Source of the DNA: a bacterium
GTDB lineage: Bacteria; Krumholzibacteriota; Krumholzibacteriia; LZORAL124-64-63
Assembly: GCA_024223715.1 (NCBI GenBank)
Contig: JAAEOA010000135.1
Coordinates: 1-47,508 of the forward strand
Direction of reading: 5' to 3'
DNA length: 47,508 nt
Below the pieces are notes generated by a model. That model saw only the letters and a program-made list of their open reading frames with translations, was not told where the DNA came from and did not search any database. Position 1 is the stretch's first letter; the number at the start of each line of letters is the position of its first letter. Shown piece after piece: positions 40,560-47,508 of this stretch. Position numbers and translations under genes: made by a program.

Positions 40560-41417
40560 ATGAAACTGGGCGATTGGCAATTCCGCACTTTTCACGATGG
40601 ACAATTCAAACTCGACGGTGGGGCCATGTTTGGTGTAGTGCCCAAGGTCATGTGGGAAAAACACCATCCTGCCGATGATCTGAACCGCATTGATTTGGAT
40701 CTGCGCTGTTTACTGGTTGACCATCAGGACCACCGCATTCTGGTCGACACCGGTATGGGTGATCGCTGGGATGAAAAAATGACCGGCGTTTTTGGCCTCA
40801 AACGCCGACCTAACCATCTGGTGGCCGAACTTGCCGAGGCCGGCCTGATTCGCGAGTCCATTACCGATGTGGTTCTCACTCACCTTCATTTCGACCACGC
40901 AGGTGGCGTTTTCCGTGAGGGCGAAAATGGTCTTGAGGCTGTTTTTCCCAACGCCACTTTCTGGGTGCAACAGCGCCAATGGGACTGGGCTCACAATCCT
41001 TCGCAACGTGATCGTGCCAGCTTCCGTATTGAAGATTTTGACAACCTGCTGGAAGCCGGAAAACTAAAGCTTTGCGATGATCGTCAGGAGATCCTTCCTG
41101 GTGTCACTGTCATGCCGGTCAACGGCCATACTCCGGGACAACAAATCGTTGAGTTTAATACGGGCAAAAAAACCGTTGTTTTCTGTGGCGACCTGATTCC
41201 TTTTCTCAGCCAGATTCATGTCCCTTGGATAATGGGGTTCGATTTGAATCCCATGCTTACGGTTACGGAAAAAAATCAGTTTTTGAGCCGGGCAGCTGAA
41301 GAAGAATTTATCCTGGTTTTCGAACACGACCTGGAGAACGAAGCCGCCACTGTGGAATTTAGGGATGGGAAATTCCGACCCTTGAGAACTTTCACCCTGG
41401 ACGACTCCGGGTTTTAA
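40560..41417 (+). CDS. Metallo-beta-lactamase-fold hydrolase
   Basis: The product has 285 aa. The ATG at 40560 has AGAGG 6 nt upstream; the open frame extends to 40437 but that part overlaps sfsA. Metal-binding motifs are complete: THLHFDHAGG (H108, H110, D112, H113), GHTPGQQ, then FCGDLIPF, and a late His in FEHDLENE. The fold and the absence of a glyoxalase-specific region suggest a lactonase- or esterase-like MBL hydrolase, similar in build to quorum-quenching lactonases; the substrate cannot be told. It is 17 nt from lipA, so likely in the same transcript. Confidence 0.85.
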   Translation: MKLGDWQFRTFHDGQFKLDGGAMFGVVPKVMWEKHHPADDLNRIDLDLRCLLVDHQDHRILVDTGMGDRWDEKMTGVFGLKRRPNHLVAELAEAGLIRESITDVVLTHLHFDHAGGVFREGENGLEAVFPNATFWVQQRQWDWAHNPSQRDRASFRIEDFDNLLEAGKLKLCDDRQEILPGVTVMPVNGHTPGQQIVEFNTGKKTVVFCGDLIPFLSQIHVPWIMGFDLNPMLTVTEKNQFLSRAAEEEFILVFEHDLENEAATVEFRDGKFRPLRTFTLDDSGF

Positions 41418-41434
41418 AGACGGGCAAAATTGAA

Positions 41435-42418
41435 ATGAATAGTGACGGGCTTATTCCAGATTTGCAACCCAGGAGCCGGGACTCTCAACCCTCCAGTCGC
41501 CGCAAACCTGAATGGTTGCGCATGAAACGTCGGGGCAGCGAAGACTTCAACGAGGTTCGGCGCCTGCTTCGGTCGGCCTCCTTAAGCACCGTTTGCGAAA
41601 CAGCGAACTGTCCCAATCGGGCTGAGTGTTTTGGCAGCCGGACGGCAACTTTCCTGCTCATGGGCGATGTCTGCACTCGTCATTGCACATTCTGCAACAT
41701 CCCCGGTGGTCAGGTTGCCTCCCTGGATGCCGGTGAACCAAAACGTATTGCCGAAACCGTTGCTGCCCTTGGTTTAAAATTTGCAGTGGTTACTTCGGTC
41801 ACCCGGGACGATCTGCCCGATGGCGGTGCTGCTCATTTTTCATCTACAATTCGACACATTCGCCGCTTGAATGCCAATTGTGGCGTGGAGGTTCTGATTC
41901 CTGATTTCCTGGGCCGACCTGCCGATCTGGAAACAGTTTTTCGTGCCCAACCGGAGGTGCTAAACCACAATCTGGAAACTGTTCCCCGCTTGTACCAGGC
42001 CATGCGTCCCCAAGCCAACTATGGTCGCTCGCTGGCGGTTCTAAAAAGAACCCGGCAGTGGGTCGATGCTTTTGGGTTGGATATGAAAGTCAAAACAGGC
42101 ATTATGCTCGGTGTTGGTGAAAAACGCCATGAAGTGATTCAATTGCTGAAGGATGCTGCCGAGCACGGTACCCAGATTCTTACCATTGGCCAATACCTTC
42201 AGCCAAGTCAAAAACATCATCCGGTGATTCGTTATGTTGAGCCCGCGGATTTTGACGAACTGGGGGCTATCGGTCGGGAGCTTGGAATTGGCTGGGTGGA
42301 ATCCGGCCCTTTGGTTCGTTCCAGTTATCATGCCCGTGAGCAGAGTGAGACTTTGGAGCAAGGCGCTTCAGCCCCTGCCAATTCTTCCAAAAATTCTGAC
42401 CGTGCGGGTACGCCGTGA
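41435..42418 (+). CDS. lipA: Lipoyl synthase
   Basis: The product is a 327-aa radical-SAM enzyme that inserts two sulfur atoms into octanoyl groups on lipoyl-dependent proteins. Both clusters are visible: the auxiliary cluster ligands in STVCETANCPNRAEC (C54, C59, C65) and the SAM cluster motif CTRHCTFC (C80, C84, C87). The C-terminal RSSYHA motif is present, after which an unusual tail of about 25 residues rich in Ser and Asn follows. Other conserved parts are VTSVTRDDLPDGGA, NHNLETVPRLY and KTGIMLGVGE. It overlaps the kinase gene downstream by 4 nt. No lipB is in the window, so the octanoyl transfer partner must be elsewhere. Confidence 0.95.
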   Translation: MNSDGLIPDLQPRSRDSQPSSRRKPEWLRMKRRGSEDFNEVRRLLRSASLSTVCETANCPNRAECFGSRTATFLLMGDVCTRHCTFCNIPGGQVASLDAGEPKRIAETVAALGLKFAVVTSVTRDDLPDGGAAHFSSTIRHIRRLNANCGVEVLIPDFLGRPADLETVFRAQPEVLNHNLETVPRLYQAMRPQANYGRSLAVLKRTRQWVDAFGLDMKVKTGIMLGVGEKRHEVIQLLKDAAEHGTQILTIGQYLQPSQKHHPVIRYVEPADFDELGAIGRELGIGWVESGPLVRSSYHAREQSETLEQGASAPANSSKNSDRAGTP

Positions 42419-43752
42419 CTCGACGCCGGCATTGGTTTGCTTGGGCGGTGATGGTCTATGCGGCCATCATTGCCGTGGTTTGGTTTGGGCTGGTCAGTTT
42501 GTACAGTGCTTCCCGCGACCGATTGGATCAGGCTTTGGGAGAACGGCTCAGTGCCGTGGCGACCACCCTGGCTCCAAAAATTGAAGGCCGCATGGTCAGT
42601 GGTGCGTCCATGGGACTGGCCAACCATACGGCAGAACTGGAACTTCTTTCTCTCGATTTTCAACTTCTGCGGGAAGACCAGCGACTTTCGGAAATCTGCC
42701 TGACTTCGGCCTTGGGTAAAGTCCTCGTATCAGGAAGCCCCAGTTTGGTGGCCGGCTCTGCGAACGATTTTATTTCCTTGTACCGAACTGAATTGGATTT
42801 GGCTCTCGTGGGTCAGACAACCATTACCGATCTATACGATCAGGCCGGGACTTTGCAAAAAAGTGCCCTGGTTCCCATTTGGGATGTGGACCCTGAATTT
42901 GATACCCGTGAAGTGGTGGCGGTTCTCATTGTCAGTGGCAACGCCGATTTTTTTGATTCCCTGGCTCAACTGAAAAAAGGCGCCCTGGTCACAGGGTTCA
43001 TTGTTTTTGTGGCTCTTGTTCTGATGGGTGTTTTCCTTTACCGCATTAACCTGAGTTTTACCCGATATCAGGAGTCCATTCAGCGTCAGGAAAACCTGGC
43101 CTCGATGGGGCGCATGACTGCGGGTATTGCCCACGAAATCCGAAATCCTCTGGGGATTATTCGTGGAGCTGGTGAACACTTGCAGCGGGTTTTGACCGAG
43201 GCGGGAATTGAAGATCCCATCGCTGATTTTATTCCTGAAGAAGTGGATCGTCTGAACCATATTCTGAGTGGTTACCTGGCTTTTGGTTCCGACAAGAAAA
43301 CGAATCACGAGCCCATTTCTCTGGACCAATGCCTGCGGCGTGGCGCAGGGTTATTGAAACAGGAAATGGAACAGGCCAATATTTCCATCGTGCTTCCTGC
43401 ACATGTTCAGCAGTCGAATGTGATGGGCGATTCATTGCGCTTTCAACAGGTTCTATTAAATCTTTTTCTCAATGCCCGGGACGCAATGCCCAATGGTGGC
43501 AATATTACTATTTCCCTGGAAAGCAGGAGTGGGCAGGCCTTGGTATTTATTTCTGATGAAGGTTGCGGTTTGGCTGGCATTGACCGAGACAAACTTTTTG
43601 AACCTTTCTGGACCCAAAAGGAGAAAGGCAGTGGCCTGGGTCTGGCCATGTCTCGAAAAATTGTGGACGACATGGATGGTACCATTGAATTGTCGGATCG
43701 TAACGATGCGGCTGGTGCGGTGGTGAAAATCTCCCTGCCCCTTATTGATTAA
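42415..43752 (+). CDS. Sensor histidine kinase, NtrB/ZraS-like
   Basis: The product has 445 aa from GTG at 42415, which overlaps the lipA stop by 4 nt (GTGA). Two membrane helices (about 9-29 and 190-209) flank a periplasmic sensor segment of about 160 residues without a recognised domain. The dimerisation/phosphoacceptor region contains GIAHEIRNPLGIIRGAGEHL with His240. The catalytic domain shows NLFLNARDAMPNGGN (N box), ISDEGCGLAGID and GSGLGLAMSRKIVDDMDG (G boxes). It should phosphorylate the NtrC-type regulator encoded 19 nt downstream. The signal is unknown. Confidence 0.9.
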   Translation: MTRRRHWFAWAVMVYAAIIAVVWFGLVSLYSASRDRLDQALGERLSAVATTLAPKIEGRMVSGASMGLANHTAELELLSLDFQLLREDQRLSEICLTSALGKVLVSGSPSLVAGSANDFISLYRTELDLALVGQTTITDLYDQAGTLQKSALVPIWDVDPEFDTREVVAVLIVSGNADFFDSLAQLKKGALVTGFIVFVALVLMGVFLYRINLSFTRYQESIQRQENLASMGRMTAGIAHEIRNPLGIIRGAGEHLQRVLTEAGIEDPIADFIPEEVDRLNHILSGYLAFGSDKKTNHEPISLDQCLRRGAGLLKQEMEQANISIVLPAHVQQSNVMGDSLRFQQVLLNLFLNARDAMPNGGNITISLESRSGQALVFISDEGCGLAGIDRDKLFEPFWTQKEKGSGLGLAMSRKIVDDMDGTIELSDRNDAAGAVVKISLPLID

Positions 43753-43771
43753 TTTCTGAAAGGATTCTTTC

Positions 43772-45124
43772 GTGGCAAAAATTCTGGTAGTCGATGACGA
43801 AGTCAAAATGGTCACTCTTTTGAAATCGGCCCTTGTTGTTCGGGGTCATGAGGTTCAGGGTGTTCACGGCGGAAAGGAGGCTCTTGACCTGGTTTCTGCT
43901 GAGGAATTCGATGTGGTCCTGACTGACTTGCGTATGGAGCCGGTTGATGGCATGGCTGTTGTAAAGGGAATAAAAGAAACAAGTCCTGACACAGAAGTCA
44001 TTATATTGACGGCCTTTGGTGATGTTGACTCCGCCGTATCGGCCATGCAGGCCGGTGCTTGCCACTACATGACCAAACCCATCAATTTCCAAAACGTGGC
44101 TGCCATGGTGGAAAAATTTGCCCGAGCCGGGGAGTTGTCCCGGGAAAACCGTAGTCTGAAGTTGGCTGTGGCTGTGAATAATGCCGGACAGGAAATGGTG
44201 GGCCAGGCTCAGGCAACAGAAAAACTGAAAGACCTAATTGGCCGGGTGGCTCCCAGTGATGCCACGGTTCTCATTCGTGGCGAAAGTGGTGTGGGTAAGG
44301 AAGTTTGTGCCCGGTCAGTGCACAACGCCAGCAAGCGTGCCGAGGGTCCTTTTGTGGCGGTTAATTGTGCCGCCATTGCTGAAACATTGCTCGAAAGCGA
44401 ACTTTTTGGTTATCGAAAGGGTGCTTTTACCGGAGCGGATACCGACCGGGATGGCCTTTTCGAAGCGGCTCGCGGGGGAACTCTTTTTCTTGATGAAATT
44501 GGTGAAGCCCCTTTGGCCGTGCAGGCCAAATTGCTACGGGTTCTGGAAGAGAAAAAAATTAACCGTGTGGGCGATCCTCGAGAAACCGATGTGGATGCAC
44601 GCATCATCGCGGCTACCAACCGGCCTCTTGAAGATTCCATTGCGGAAAAATCATTTAGGGAAGATTTATATTTTCGGTTACTGGTATTCCCTCTTGATGT
44701 TCCTCCTTTGCGGGATCGAACCGATGACGTTGCTCCCTTGGTGACTCATTTCATGTCCAGTTTGGGCAGAAAGCAGAAAAAACTTCCCGCCAAAACTCTT
44801 GCTCGTTTGCGTGCTTATGGTTGGCCCGGCAACATTCGCGAACTCCGCAATCTCATTGAACGGGCCCACATTCTGGCTGGTCTCCAGGAAATAACGGATG
44901 AACACATTCAGCTGAATGTTTCTCCCGGGACTGCAAAAACATTGACTGAATTTGATTTAACTGGCGATTTGTCGTTGGACAATCACATGCGCATGTTGAT
45001 AGAAACTGCTTTGGACAGAGCCGGGGGAAATAAAAGCCAGGCCGCACAGATGCTGGGGATTACGCGGCGGACTTTATATTCCCGTTTAAAGTTGTTGGGA
45101 ATGCAGGATGATTCTGAAGAGTGA
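43772..45124 (+). CDS. NtrC-family sigma-54-dependent response regulator
   Basis: The product has 450 aa from GTG at 43772, with AAAGGA upstream. The receiver domain (1-118) has phosphoacceptor Asp52 in LTDLRM, Thr80 and Lys102. The AAA+ domain (about 145-375) has Walker A GESGVGKE (170-177), the sigma-54 contact motif GAFTGA (217-222), Walker [11 protein letters not shown] and the arginine finger region [21 protein letters not shown] Fis-type HTH ends the protein ([20 protein letters not shown]). It activates sigma-54 promoters once phosphorylated, presumably by the kinase just upstream. No sigma-54 promoter was recognised in the window, so the targets are not evident. Confidence 0.95.
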   Translation: MAKILVVDDEVKMVTLLKSALVVRGHEVQGVHGGKEALDLVSAEEFDVVLTDLRMEPVDGMAVVKGIKETSPDTEVIILTAFGDVDSAVSAMQAGACHYMTKPINFQNVAAMVEKFARAGELSRENRSLKLAVAVNNAGQEMVGQAQATEKLKDLIGRVAPSDATVLIRGESGVGKEVCARSVHNASKRAEGPFVAVNCAAIAETLLESELFGYRKGAFTGADTDRDGLFEAARGGTLFLDEIGEAPLAVQAKLLRVLEEKKINRVGDPRETDVDARIIAATNRPLEDSIAEKSFREDLYFRLLVFPLDVPPLRDRTDDVAPLVTHFMSSLGRKQKKLPAKTLARLRAYGWPGNIRELRNLIERAHILAGLQEITDEHIQLNVSPGTAKTLTEFDLTGDLSLDNHMRMLIETALDRAGGNKSQAAQMLGITRRTLYSRLKLLGMQDDSEE

Positions 45125-45156
45125 TTTCATCTGGTAACTGTAGACCGGGTTAGGGC

Positions 45157-45185
45157 TTTCTTTATTTCAGGACTTAAGATATACT
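45157..45185 (+). promoter_or_regulatory. Putative promoter of the last sensor kinase gene
   Basis: A good -10 TATACT (45180-45185) has a weak -35 TTTCTT (45157-45162) 17 nt upstream. It lies 50 nt before the proposed start codon, after a 110-nt gap from the response-regulator gene. Confidence 0.35.
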
Positions 45186-45234
45186 GTAATTTATTTCCGC
45201 AGTTTGAAGAGTTCGCATTTGCATGGGGGCCTTA

Positions 45235-47508
45235 ATGATAAAGTCTAAAGAGAAGTTTCACTCAAGCCGCCACAGCCAATTTTTTTTCAGAACACCCTTG
45301 TTCTGGCAAATAGTCATGACCATCGGAGTGGTCTTGACTCTGTTCTATTTTCTTATAAATACTCACCGTTTGGCTGCCAAATATGATCCTTTCGTCGAAG
45401 CCTCCGCAAAGCTTCAACTTGAATTGGCGTTGGGCCATTTGTGGTTTGAAGAATATTTATTAGGTGACCCAGAAACAGATGTCTTAACAACTTATAATCA
45501 CTTCGAGAAAGCAGAGCAATACGCAGAAGAAATGCGACTTTTGGAAAATTCGGGCGACTCTGTTCTTCTCTTTATTAAAGATGATATTTTACAAGATGAG
45601 GTACATAAAATTTTCCTCAGCCTGCAAACCCTCCGGGCACTAATTACCCAGAGGTTGGAAATTCGACAATCATCCGAAATCAATTTTGAAATTGATCAGG
45701 AATTTGATGAGATTTTTGATCAGGTTCTTTTTCAGACAGCTTTAGTGGAAACTGCAATAAACAAAGCTCGATCCAAGGACTTGAAAGAATTTCAAATCAT
45801 GCAGGGAGCCATGATTGGCCTGGTTTTGGGGATCTCCCTTTTAGCTGGTTTGGTACAGCGACGGTACGATAACAATCAAGCTTCCCTTAATTTGGCCCTT
45901 TCCCTTAGCGAACATAAAACCAAGACAATTTTTAATGTGTTGAATGACGCTGTTTTCCTGCACCCACTTCTCGAAGAAGGATTTGCTCCCTTTGTGGAAG
46001 TCAATCAGACGGCCTGCGATGTGTATGGTTACACGAAAGAGGAATTTTCAACCCTTACTGCTTTAAATATTTCTAAAAAAAGTAATGCCGCAAAGCATGC
46101 CAAGGCAGAACACCGGAAAATCCTGTTTGACCAGGGAACCCATATCTTTGAATCCATTCACAAAACAAAATGCGGAGAACATTTTCCTGTGGAAATTAAT
46201 TCCACCGTTATTTTCCTCGATGGAATTCCCATGATTCTGGCGGCGGTTCGGAATATTTCCGAGCGAAAAGCGTCAGAAAAATTATTGAGCGAAAGTATTG
46301 AAAATTATGAGATGTTATTTGAAGAGGCTCCCATTCCTCTTTGGATTGAAGATTTCAGTGAAGTCCTGGAATATTTCGCTGAATTGAAAGAATCCGGAGT
46401 GGAAGATATGGCGGCTTATCTGGAAACTAATGATGAGGCCGTTGCCTTTTGCTACAAGAAAATTAAAGTTGTCAGGGTTAATAAATCATCCGTTGCTTTA
46501 CACGAGGCGAGCAGTCAGGACGAGTTGTTATCGCAGTTGGATAAAATTTTCACTAAAAAATATTTTTCAGTTTTTAAACAGGAACTGATTGCTTTGGCCA
46601 AAGGGGAGACCACTTTTGAGTCCAAGGCCGAGGTGAAAACTCTTAAGGGTGAGACAAAAAACATATTCCTCAAGCTGATCATTAGTCCCAGGAGTTTGGG
46701 AACTGGTATTGCTCTTATGGCAACCTTCGATACAACTGAAATTGTCCGGCTGGAAGACCAGTTCCGTCAGGCTCAAAAAATGGAGTCCGTGGGGTTGCTG
46801 GCCGGAGGTGTGGCTCACGATTTTAATAACATGTTGGCTGTAATTCTGGGAAATGCTGAATTGGCGATGGCACTGGTATCCAAAGATGATCCGATACAGG
46901 ACCTCTTGGAGGGAATTGAAAATGCAGGACAGCGATCTGCCGATTTTACCCGACAGTTACTGGCTTTCGCCCGGAAACAAACGATATCTCCCAGGGTTCT
47001 CAACTTTGATGAGGCCATCGGGCAGACCTTGGAAATGCTAAAGAGGCTAATTGGGGAAAACATTGAATTGCAATGGTTGCCCAATGCCAATTCTGAAAAA
47101 ATAAAAATGGACCCTGCCCAAATAGATCAGGTACTGACTAATTTATGTGTTAATTCCAGAGATGCTATTGAGAGTACCGGCACGGTGATTATTGAGACAT
47201 CAGTGGTTGATTTTGACGAGGACTATTGCCAAAATCATCCCGAATACCGGCAGGGGCAGTACATTCAATTGTCTTTCAGTGACGATGGCGTGGGCATGGA
47301 ACCAGATGTTTTGGCACGAATTTTTGAGCCCTTCTTTAGCACAAAGCCCAGTAGTGAAGGTTCGGGTTTGGGAATGTCGACAGTCTACGGAATTATCAAG
47401 CAAAATGGTGGCAATATAAATATTTATAGCGAACGGGGACTGGGAACCACCACAAAGGTGTATTTGCCTCTTTATTTGGGTGATATGCCAGAAGTTGAGG
47501 TGGTCGAA
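45235..47508 (+). CDS. Membrane-bound PAS sensor histidine kinase, 3' end beyond window
   Basis: The frame is open from ATG at 45235 (GGGGG 6 nt upstream; an ATG at 45223 is also in frame) to the window end, 758 codons without a stop. The product has a membrane helix near 25-45, a periplasmic helical sensor segment to about 185, a second helix near 190-210 and two PAS-type domains (about 225-355 and 360-510). The kinase core follows: QAQKMESVGLLAGGVAHDFN with His528, then NLCVNSRDAIE (N box), FSDDGVGM and SEGSGLGMSTVYGIIKQNGG. The reading continues past the ATPase domain, so a receiver domain may follow as in many hybrid kinases of this type; that cannot be seen here. Confidence 0.9.
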   Translation, partial: MIKSKEKFHSSRHSQFFFRTPLFWQIVMTIGVVLTLFYFLINTHRLAAKYDPFVEASAKLQLELALGHLWFEEYLLGDPETDVLTTYNHFEKAEQYAEEMRLLENSGDSVLLFIKDDILQDEVHKIFLSLQTLRALITQRLEIRQSSEINFEIDQEFDEIFDQVLFQTALVETAINKARSKDLKEFQIMQGAMIGLVLGISLLAGLVQRRYDNNQASLNLALSLSEHKTKTIFNVLNDAVFLHPLLEEGFAPFVEVNQTACDVYGYTKEEFSTLTALNISKKSNAAKHAKAEHRKILFDQGTHIFESIHKTKCGEHFPVEINSTVIFLDGIPMILAAVRNISERKASEKLLSESIENYEMLFEEAPIPLWIEDFSEVLEYFAELKESGVEDMAAYLETNDEAVAFCYKKIKVVRVNKSSVALHEASSQDELLSQLDKIFTKKYFSVFKQELIALAKGETTFESKAEVKTLKGETKNIFLKLIISPRSLGTGIALMATFDTTEIVRLEDQFRQAQKMESVGLLAGGVAHDFNNMLAVILGNAELAMALVSKDDPIQDLLEGIENAGQRSADFTRQLLAFARKQTISPRVLNFDEAIGQTLEMLKRLIGENIELQWLPNANSEKIKMDPAQIDQVLTNLCVNSRDAIESTGTVIIETSVVDFDEDYCQNHPEYRQGQYIQLSFSDDGVGMEPDVLARIFEPFFSTKPSSEGSGLGMSTVYGIIKQNGGNINIYSERGLGTTTKVYLPLYLGDMPEVEVVE

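Noticed and set aside
1..47508. CRISPR array, tRNA, rRNA, riboswitch or prophage
   Set aside because: No regularly spaced repeats, no recognisable tRNA or rRNA segments, no phage structural genes; no riboswitch consensus recognised by eye.

Overview
The window reads as a stretch of chromosome from a Gram-negative, uncultured-type bacterium of the Fibrobacteres-Chlorobi-Bacteroidetes (FCB) superphylum or a neighbouring lineage (Krumholzibacteria/Eisenbacteria-like). This is inference. It rests on very large secreted proteins that end in a FlgD-type Ig / type-IX-like C-terminal domain (NxPNPFNP motif, conserved final Lys), on gingipain-type C25 peptidases, on an outer-membrane patatin, and on a 2-oxoacid:ferredoxin oxidoreductase with a fused gamma-alpha subunit. 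Base composition looks fairly even. I see no tRNA, rRNA, CRISPR array or phage.

Layout. 1-590: 5' part of an integrase-type transposase (minus), cut by the window edge. 1081-10834: two tandem paralogous C25 peptidases of about 1570 aa, each with its own promoter-like region and terminator, then a small secreted protein (10987-11577). 11643-13884: NhaD-type Na+/H+ antiporter and a small unknown protein (minus). 14030-15827: GT4 glycosyltransferase and MarC-like membrane protein, convergent. 16005-18680: an ECF sigma factor / small protein / MscS-like operon divergent from a second, canonical MscS. 18728-21976: error-prone DnaE2-type polymerase with a promoter and LexA-box-like operator. 22230-23283: ACT-domain regulator and a four-helix membrane protein. 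23416-28239: a third, divergent C25-like protein that lacks the catalytic His. 28702-31538: korAB. 31607-33847: patatin with POTRA and barrel. 33848-34533: decayed DNA with a relic of a secreted protein's C-terminus. 34534-36597: chemotaxis receptor with a duplicated CHASE3 sensor. 36891-40474: SfsA followed by a 935-aa secreted multi-repeat protein. 40560-45124: metallo-beta-lactamase-fold hydrolase, lipoyl synthase and an NtrB/NtrC-type two-component pair. 45235-end: PAS-containing sensor kinase, cut by the window edge.

How they fit together. Housekeeping (lipA, korAB, dnaE2, sfsA) is interleaved with an envelope and secretion theme: four intact secreted proteins plus one relic carry the same C-terminal sorting-type domain. 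Envelope and osmotic genes (two MscS-like channels with an ECF sigma factor, NhaD, MarC, patatin) and sensory genes (CHASE3 receptor, two histidine kinases, one NtrC) suggest a free-living cell that tracks its surroundings. The most interesting points are the tandem C25 locus with its repeated promoter layout, the His-less C25 relative, a domain with a G-[IL]-[FY]-F-D start found three times in two secreted proteins, the SOS-type operator on dnaE2, and the ECF/MscS module.
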